Positions 58,449 to 64,000 of a stretch of DNA of 64,000 nucleotides are shown here, one piece after another (position 1 is the stretch's first letter; each line of letters opens with the position of its first letter). The position numbers and the translations under genes are program-made. The notes under the pieces are model-generated. The model saw only the letters and a program-made list of their open reading frames with translations. It searched no databases and had not been told where the DNA came from. Source of the DNA: Eurosta solidaginis (Eukaryota; Arthropoda; Insecta; Diptera; Tephritidae); assembly GCF_040869045.1 (NCBI RefSeq), contig NC_090320.1, forward strand, positions 247,876,978 through 247,940,977. The letters run 5' to 3'.

Positions 58449-59380
58449 CTAAGTCTGATCGTCCCGATCAGACAAATCTCCCGATCTAACTGCCGCTAGC
58501 ATCTCCAAATGTACCACTCTTCTAACCCGTGGTTTCCCAGTGGTTTGTATGCGGTAGATGGTATCACTGATCTTCTTCACAACTTTGTACGGGCCTTCCC
58601 AACTGCACCGAAATTTAGCTGGAACACCTTTCCCCGGTGAGGGCTGTATAACAGTACCAAATCTCCCGCCAAGAAACCTTCCGAATTAAAGTTCTTGTCA
58701 TGCCAGTGTTTCATCTTACTACTCATTACCCTGGACCGTTCCTTCACACTCTGTTGTTTGGTCAATGAACCACTTCGTAGAGCTTGCGCTGGACGGATTT
58801 GCTTTGCATAATCGGTATCGTTCCCCCATTTCACAACAGTAGTGCGCTCCGGCTTGAAACTACCCTCGCATTCTTTCTCGGAAATTCGTTGCTTCGTTTT
58901 CCTGCGTCTTTTAGGTTTTGTCAATGCCAGTGTTTCTCTCGGAGGTACTTTTGATTTTGATTTATTTGGCCCATTGGATCTATCAACTTTTGCTTTTGAC
59001 TTTCGTGGTCTTTGTCGAGTCTTTTCCACCAGTACCCGATTACTGCTGAACCCTTTTTCCAAACTAAAGTTAAGTGGTATGTCCTGGTTCTTATAGCGCA
59101 TAATTTTTCTCCGCATATCGATCCTGACGTCATGGTCAACCAAGAAGTCCACTCCCAATATGACTTCATCAACGATCTCAGTCACAACGAATTTGTGTAG
59201 AACCATGACTTTCCCAATTAATACCTCACATACCACTTCGCCTTGGACTTGATTATATTCGCCTGTGACCGTACGCAACCTTGCTCCAGGTAATGACTTT
59301 ACTCTCCTGTGGACCAAATCAGATCGAATCAAGGAATGAGATGCCCCCGTATCTACAGTCAGTACAGCTCTTTATCATCC
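58449..59380 (-). pseudogene. Ty3/gypsy Pol remnant: protease joined to integrase C-terminus
   Basis: Entered from gag by a -1 shift (frames differ by -1 at the gag stop). Protease active site LTVDTGASHSLIRSDLV (catalytic Asp at 59351-59353) and flap and back half VVTEIVDEVILGVDFLVDHD. A basic linker (KRRRKTKQRISEKECE) leads straight to MKHWHDKNFNSEGFLAGDLV, which is the region just before the integrase GPY/F module. After a frameshift near 58630 the module follows: FRCSWEGPYKVVKKISD, YRIQTTGKPRVRRVVHLEML, ending TAG at 58449. So about 2.5-3 kb of pol coding is missing compared with full-length family members. Confidence 0.85.
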
Positions 59381-60831
59381 ACATTCCCTCTGACGGTAAG
59401 ACTGCTTGATTTCCTTCCAATTTGCGACACAGATATCATAGGACATTCAATAGCCGGGGCAAGTTTTCGTTCTTTACATTCGACACGCTCTTGCTCATTT
59501 CCGCCAGCTTTCCGTTTACGGCCACCCACATTGTTGGAACTATTAGGACCAAGATCGCAAAGACGTGCAATGTGACCTGGGTTGCCGCACTTGAAACATT
59601 TAATAACTCCGGCATTCTTCTGTTGTGATCCCTTCAGTGCTTCCAAAATTGTGTCTACCCAATCTGGTCTTTCCACTTCCACACGGCGTGCTTTGAAAAC
59701 TGGCTTACACAGAAGCGACGCTGTTTCCTGAATCAGAGCTTGTGACACCGTTTCTGTGAATGTGGGTTTTGGGTTTGCATATGTCGCTCGCTTCATTTCT
59801 ACGTCCCGTATGCCGTTTATAAAACTCTGGATTTTTACCCTCTCGGTGTACTCCACGGGTGCGTCCGCATTCGCTAAATGTGCTAGCCTTTCAATATCCG
59901 ACGCAAACTCTTGCAATGTCTCATTTGCTTTTTGGTAGCGGTTTTGCAACTCAATTTGGAATATCTGTTTCCTATGCTCGCTTCTGTAACGTCTCTCTAA
60001 AGCGCTCATCAATGTTTCGTAGTGGTTCCGCTCGTACTCTGGGATGGTCTGTAAGATTTCCGCGGCAGGCCCTTTCAGTGCCACGAACAGAGCTGCAACT
60101 TTATCTTCAGCATTCCATTGGTTCACTGCTGCGGTCTTCTCAAACTGTAGCTTAAAGACCTGAAAAGGAACAGAACCGTCAAAGGATGGTGTCTTTACCT
60201 TTGGATTACTCGCTGAAACAGCTGGGCGGTTTAGTTGCAACTGCTCCATACGACCTTTTAACGCTTCTATTTCGGCATCAATTTTGTCCTCGAGTTGTAA
60301 AATTTTTGCATCCTGCTCTTCCAGTTTCACAAAGAGCTGCGATGATACCTGTTCCGAAATTTGTGCCGACATTTCAGATATACGTGCCTCTTGCGCTTCC
60401 AGTTGAGATGCCAAATATGTCTTCTGTTCTTCCAATTGTGATGTTATACGGGTTTCCTGCGATTCCAGTTGGGATACCATATACGTCTTCTGTTCTTCAA
60501 TCTTGGATGTTATACGGTTCTCCTGCGATTCCATATATGTTTGCTGTTCTGCCAGTTTGAATGACACTGTCGATGTTTGAGCAGATATTGCAGCTAAAAT
60601 CATGTTCAAGTCTGTACTGGTAACCGTCTGCGATGTTTCGTTTTTCTCTTCAATTTTTGTTGTCTCCTCACCATCAAGATGAAAGACATGCTCTTCCACA
60701 TCAATTCCTTCTGCTTCCATTGCCTCTCGTAGCCGTGCCTGAAGTTCAAGTTTAACGCCGCTTGTATTCAATCCACGGCTCTCCAACTCCTTCTTCAGTT
60801 GCTGGATCTTCAATTCACTGAACTTTGCCAT
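59359..60831 (-). CDS. Ty3/gypsy Gag with N-terminal SAP domain
   Basis: Complete 490-residue frame. Residues about 5-40 (LKKELESRGLNTSGVKLELQ, then ARLREAM) fit a SAP motif, a DNA/chromatin-binding helix-extended-loop-helix. Residues about 75-205 are a coiled coil of near-repeats (QEARISEM, QETRITSQLEEQKTYL, EEQDAKILQLEDKID). A retrotransposon Gag domain follows (FDGSVPFQVFKLQFEKT, KVAALFVALKGPAAEILQ, RYQKANETLQEFASDIERLA). Near 425-440 lies a zinc knuckle CFKCGNPGHIARLC (CX2CX4HX4C). Intact despite loss of most of pol, so the element could have been mobilised in trans. Confidence 0.9.
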   Translation of the reverse strand: MAKFSELKIQQLKKELESRGLNTSGVKLELQARLREAMEAEGIDVEEHVFHLDGEETTKIEEKNETSQTVTSTDLNMILAAISAQTSTVSFKLAEQQTYMESQENRITSKIEEQKTYMVSQLESQETRITSQLEEQKTYLASQLEAQEARISEMSAQISEQVSSQLFVKLEEQDAKILQLEDKIDAEIEALKGRMEQLQLNRPAVSASNPKVKTPSFDGSVPFQVFKLQFEKTAAVNQWNAEDKVAALFVALKGPAAEILQTIPEYERNHYETLMSALERRYRSEHRKQIFQIELQNRYQKANETLQEFASDIERLAHLANADAPVEYTERVKIQSFINGIRDVEMKRATYANPKPTFTETVSQALIQETASLLCKPVFKARRVEVERPDWVDTILEALKGSQQKNAGVIKCFKCGNPGHIARLCDLGPNSSNNVGGRKRKAGGNEQERVECKERKLAPAIECPMISVSQIGRKSSSLTVRGNVDDKELY

Positions 60832-60860
60832 GTCCTTGTTGTCCTCTGGAATTTATTCAA

Positions 60861-60880
60861 CAATTCCTCTTCTGACACCA
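60861..60880 (-). promoter_or_regulatory. Primer-binding site of the Ty3/gypsy element
   Basis: Minus strand TGGTGTCAGAAGAGGAATTG, two bases after the 5' LTR end. The first 12 bases look complementary to the 3' end of a fly tRNA-Leu (from memory, to be confirmed). Confidence 0.65.
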
Positions 60881-60882
60881 AT

Positions 60883-62168
60883 TGTAACGAATTTGCTTGC
60901 AAATCCTCTTATTTGCAATCATCTGCTAAGTTCGAATCACTAAACTGTTGAATAAATAACTCCAATATTGAATAATGTAAAAATGGCCTTTATTAAAGTA
61001 CTTCACAACAGGCATGCTTAACCAACGAACCGGTATCATTTCGTTACGATAGTTAACGTTAATAAATGAAACAAAGTCATTTCGTTTCGTTTATTAACGT
61101 TAAGAACGTCAAATTAACGAAATGATTTCGTTTCGTTTTCTGCCATATCAAAACGAAATCAAATCGTTTATGTTGATTATTAATTTCAAACTATGCTGGC
61201 AAAGCTGATTGATGGCGGAGTCATTAAAGGTGAAAGCATTAGCTAAGCTGATTGCAACTTTTCTCATGAATTTTGACAGTACGAACATTTCTCAGAGTAT
61301 TTTTGACATTACCACCAACAAATTACACAAACAAATTGCATAGAGTTTGTGTGTGTATGTGCGCTCGTTGTTACCACCTTACGGCTTCACCATGGCTATA
61401 GCATTGCCAGCACAATTCAAACATAAAGTATCACGTTTTTGTTAACGTTTTTAACCTTAACGAAAGCTTTTCGTTTCGGTTAAAAACGAGATACAATTTA
61501 TCTTGATAATTTCTTTATCGATAATATTTCGAAGTGTTTCAACGGAAACGGTGGAAATTTTTTGATAAACGATTAGCTTAACGTTAAGGTGCATCCCTGC
61601 TTCACAATGACACTTATACTTTGCTACTCGCTGGCTTAATAACCAAACTGATTGATAACTCAAATTGAACTCTACTATTGGCCGCCAGATCGCGTGCTTA
61701 ATCAATAACTGATTGACTGCTCAACTCAAACTGAATTACAGCGCCTCTTCATCTGTTGCCTTTTTTACCCTTTGGTTTCCTCGTTCGCATTTTTCCAGAA
61801 TGTACTAGCATTGTCCACGAGCTCTCAAACTTCTCAGCTATAACTAAAATTGCACAATTTTATACATCTTTTAGGCGCTTCCAGAATCTACTAGTCCAGT
61901 AGCTCTCAAAGTTCTCAGATATATGCATGTGTTTGCGCATTGACTCTCCGCTGCTCGTATTCGTACATGGTACATACGTGTAGACGCAATTATTTATTCG
62001 TTTATGTAGATACATAAAGATTGAATTATTGATGTGAATGTTTGTAGTTTACAGTCTCTCGCGCGCGCATAGGCGTATAAGTAAATGCATCCGTGTGTGA
62101 CATCTCTCTGGGCTGCCTTATATATGTGTATACTTGATTTGATTATTAACTTAAATACTGCTTGGCAT
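60883..62168 (-). repeat. Ty3/gypsy 5' LTR, interrupted and truncated
   Basis: Same sequence as 57690-58437, but with the 591-bp MITE at 61009-61599 and missing the final part (GGCCTTAGCATCGG to CCGTGACA). The break is at CTTGGCAT, directly followed by 152-bp satellite. Confidence 0.8.
61009..61599. mobile_element. hAT-like MITE, 591 bp, 8-bp target duplication
   Basis: Ends CAGGCATGC and GCATCCCTG (inverted, one mismatch). Flanked by CTTCACAA at 61001-61008 and 61600-61607; the intact LTR has one CTTCACAA. CAGG-ATG ends and 8-bp duplication are hAT characteristics. Interior rich in AACGAAATGATTTCGTT-type palindromes; no transposase. Confidence 0.9.
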
Positions 62169-62770
62169 AAGCAATCGGTGAAATTTGAAGCTTATAGCTG
62201 TTAAAATGGGGTAGAAATTGCGAAAAGTTTCTTATCTGAACAATCGGTTGTATGAGATATATACTATATATGCAACCGATGTCTATGATTTTTTCAGACA
62301 ACAATATATGCTATATACGCAAGTATTCGTTGAAATTTGAAGCTTCCAGCTGTTAAAATGGGGTAGAAATTGCGAAAAGTTTCTTATCTGAACAATCGGT
62401 TGTATGAGATATATACTATATATACAACCGATCTCTATGATTTTTTCAGACAACAATATATGCTATATACGTAAGCAATCGGTGAAATTTGAAGCTTATA
62501 GCTGTTAAAATGGGGTAGAAATTGCGAAAAGTTTCTTATCTGAACAATCGGTTGTATGAGATATATACTATATATAAAACCGATGTCTATGATTTTTTCA
62601 GACAACAATATATGCTATATACGTAAGCAATCAGTGAAATTTGAAGCTTATAGCTGTTAAAATGGGGTAGAAATTGCGAAAAGTTTCTTATCTGAACAAT
62701 CGGTTGTATGAGATATATACTATATATACAACCGATCTCTATGATTTTTTCAGACAACAATATATGCTAT
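62169..62770. repeat. 152-bp tandem satellite, four units
   Basis: Unit starts (AAGCAATCGGTG or variants) at 62169, 62321, 62473 and 62625, exactly 152 bp apart. Units are over 90% alike by eye. Older, more diverged units lie at 54120-54400 and 57300-57680, and the array resumes at 63883 after the retroelement insertion. Confidence 0.92.
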
Positions 62771-63860
62771 ATAATATAATATAATTTATTTATTTACGGT
62801 CTTTAAGACCTAGTTCAAGGTAAAAAAAAAATATATATATATATAAATAAATTGTATACATTACATGCTTAATGACTTACAGTATAAAAATAATTTTGCT
62901 TTAAACTTATTAATATTTTCACAGTCTTTTATCGCATTTGGTAATTCATTGTACATTTTATAACCTATATATTCTAAAGTCTTCTTCGCGAACTCCGTTC
63001 TTACTCTAGGCAGTCTTATATTTCCGCTGCTTCTAGTTCCATAGTTATGTATTTCATGATTAAAATGTATTCTCCCGTTGAGATAATTCGGTGTTATTCC
63101 TAATTTCATATGATGTATAAATTTCAATGTGAAATAATATATCGACTGTTTTACACTGAGCCAGTTTAACATATTTAGCATTGTAGTTTTTGGTGTTCTA
63201 AGCGAACATTTTAAAATTAATCGCATTGCCTTGTTTTGTTGTATCTGCAGTTTTTTTATTTGTGTGTCATTTGCTAATAGCAGGATTGTTGGACAATAGA
63301 TAAAGTGCGGTTCAATAATTGATCGATACACTAATAATTTGTGTCGTTGACTAATATATTTACAAGTTCTGTACATAAAACCAATTTTTTTTGCAATTTT
63401 GTTTTCTAAATAACTTATGTGTTCTCCAAATCTAAGGTTTTTGTCGATCCAGACTCCTAGGTATTTGATCTTGTCTACTTGCTGAATTTCAACATTTCTT
63501 ATCTTCAGAGTAATATTGCTAAGGTTATTGGCACCCATAATGCTTTGATTTTTGCAAAATATCATACTTTTGGTTTTATCCACGTTCACTTTCAACTTTC
63601 TATGGCATAGCCATTTGTAAAGGGAGTCTAAGTCTTCTTGCATTTTCGATACCGCAAAGCCCGCACTTCTTTCACTAATGGTTATCAATGCATCATCCGC
63701 AAATAGTCGAATATTGCAATATTTCAAGCATTCTTTAATATCGTTAATATATATTGTAAACAATAGCGGTGCCAATACTGAACCTTGCGGTAGCCCAATA
63801 TGTACATCAGCAACCGGTGAAACTGCACTTCCAATTATCGTCTTCTGTTTATATATATAT
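62771..63860 (-). mobile_element. CR1/Jockey-superfamily retroelement, 5'-truncated, inserted in the satellite
   Basis: Bounded on both sides by 152-bp satellite. The 3' end on the minus strand is a tail of AAATAAATAAATTATATTA-type repeats after CTTGAACTAGGTCTTAAAG. Contains the RT fragment at 62861-63850. AT-rich flanks hide any target duplication. Confidence 0.75.
62861..63850 (-). pseudogene. CR1/Jockey-type reverse transcriptase, C-terminal 330 residues, uninterrupted
   Basis: Minus strand, open from KQKTIIGSAV at the truncation to TAA. RT motifs: HIGLPQGSVLAPLLFTIYIN (motif B), IRLFADDALITI (catalytic), LKVNVDKTKSMIF and IKYLGVWIDKNLRFG. The thumb and C-terminal region (YRSIIEPHFIYCPT, IQQNKAMRLILKC, YGTRSSGNIRLPR, IKDCENINKFKAKL) matches the usual tail of Jockey/CR1 relatives. 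Fingers, motif A and the endonuclease are missing. There is no internal stop or frameshift, so it is a young, dead-on-arrival copy. Confidence 0.85.
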
Positions 63861-63882
63861 AAGCAATCGGTAATATATACGT

Positions 63883-64000
63883 AAGCAATCGGTGAAATTT
63901 GAAGCTTATAGCTGTTAAAATGGGGTAGAAATTGCGAAAAGTTTCTTACCTGAACAATCGGTTGTATGAGATATATACTATATATACAACCGATCTCTAT
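63883..64000. repeat. 152-bp satellite, continuation to the window edge
   Basis: AAGCAATCGGTGAAATTTG restarts the unit after the retroelement; the preceding 63861-63882 holds a short rearranged unit start. Confidence 0.88.

Larger units (their letters stand above)
57690..62168 (-). mobile_element. Ty3/gypsy LTR retrotransposon, internally deleted
   Basis: Minus-strand element: 5' LTR at right (60883-62168), primer site at 60861-60880, Gag, protease, then directly the C-terminal end of integrase, polypurine tract (GGTGGAGGGCAG) and 3' LTR at left (57690-58437). RT, RNase H and the integrase core are gone. The 5' LTR carries a MITE and lacks its outer 60 bp or so, where it joins the satellite at 62169. 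The left flank is ATAC. Two solo LTRs of the family occur at 44314 and 52332. Confidence 0.85.
53776..64000 (-). mobile_element. Helentron/DINE-like element, family 2, with 152-bp array, running off the window
   Basis: Minus strand terminus at left: CTTG preceded by the hairpin CTTCGGC-ACA-GCCGAAG, directly comparable with the family 1 end (hairpin then CTTG). Interior made of tandem units of exactly 152 bp containing GAAATTTGAAGCTT, TAGCTGTTAAAATGGGG, TTTCTTATCTGAACAATCGG and CAGACAACAATATATGC. It is interrupted by three insertions (54409-57135, 57690-62168, 62771-63860). The other terminus is not in the window, so element status rests on the one end and the tandem core. Confidence 0.55.

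Overview
The window looks like nuclear DNA of a higher fly, most likely a tephritid fruit fly. This is inferred from AT-rich sequence, short Drosophila-like introns next to very long transposon-filled ones, I, LOA and Jockey-type retrotransposons with fly-like coding, Ty3/gypsy LTRs, and dispersed repeats of a kind I associate with tephritids. No bacterial, CRISPR or operon signals are present. Nearly everything here is transposon-derived; host coding sequence is a small set of minus-strand exons.

Host genes (all minus strand). Four consecutive exons (41099-41229, 35321-35428, 35056-35220, 34824-34978) join in perfect phase and encode most of a PQ-loop membrane protein, the SLC66A2/PQLC1 ortholog. 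Its first exons lie beyond what I could find, and its last transmembrane exon was not found. Further left, exons at 29550-30762, 23731-23802, 22213-23454 and 17314-17669 also join in phase (all internal junctions phase 1) and encode a long low-complexity Ser/Thr/His/Cys-rich protein I do not recognise. This second reading frame contains one in-frame TGA (22340-22342), after which about 160 codons stay open across a splice junction to a TAG at 17314. It could be a separate gene or a 3' continuation of the PQ-loop gene.

Transposons, left to right. 0.9-6.3 kb: a decayed I-clade element. 6.3-7.4 kb: a Jockey-type fragment. 8.1-13.1 kb: a second, better preserved I-clade element with intact ORF1, lying between 25-bp perfect inverted repeats at 7452 and 14201. 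14.25-16.24 kb: a miniature LTR element (215-bp LTR, 60-bp interior) whose second LTR was hit by two inverted-repeat elements. 18.1-20.5 kb: a LOA-like pseudogene. 23.9-28.0 kb: an old Jockey-type copy split by a LOA-like insertion that itself contains a younger Jockey-type copy. 33.3-34.75 kb: a hairpin-ended, Helentron/DINE-like element. 35.5-38.7 kb: a long inverted-repeat element carrying a Penelope-like fragment with a GIY-YIG domain and hammerhead-like motif, plus a 238-bp MITE with 8-bp target duplication. 41.6-47 kb: nested inverted copies of an element with a Harbinger-like transposase fragment, plus a solo LTR. 47.3 kb: a MITE with long terminal repeats.

49.9-64 kb: the most layered part. 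A Helentron/DINE-like element with 152-bp tandem repeats starts at 53776 and runs off the right edge. Inserted in it are a related element with a 130-bp tandem array (54409-57135), an internally deleted Ty3/gypsy element (57690-62168, minus strand, Gag with an N-terminal SAP domain, 5' LTR carrying a hAT-like MITE) and a CR1/Jockey-like reverse transcriptase fragment (62771-63860). Truncation, frameshifts, nested order and target duplications allow a relative insertion history to be read directly.
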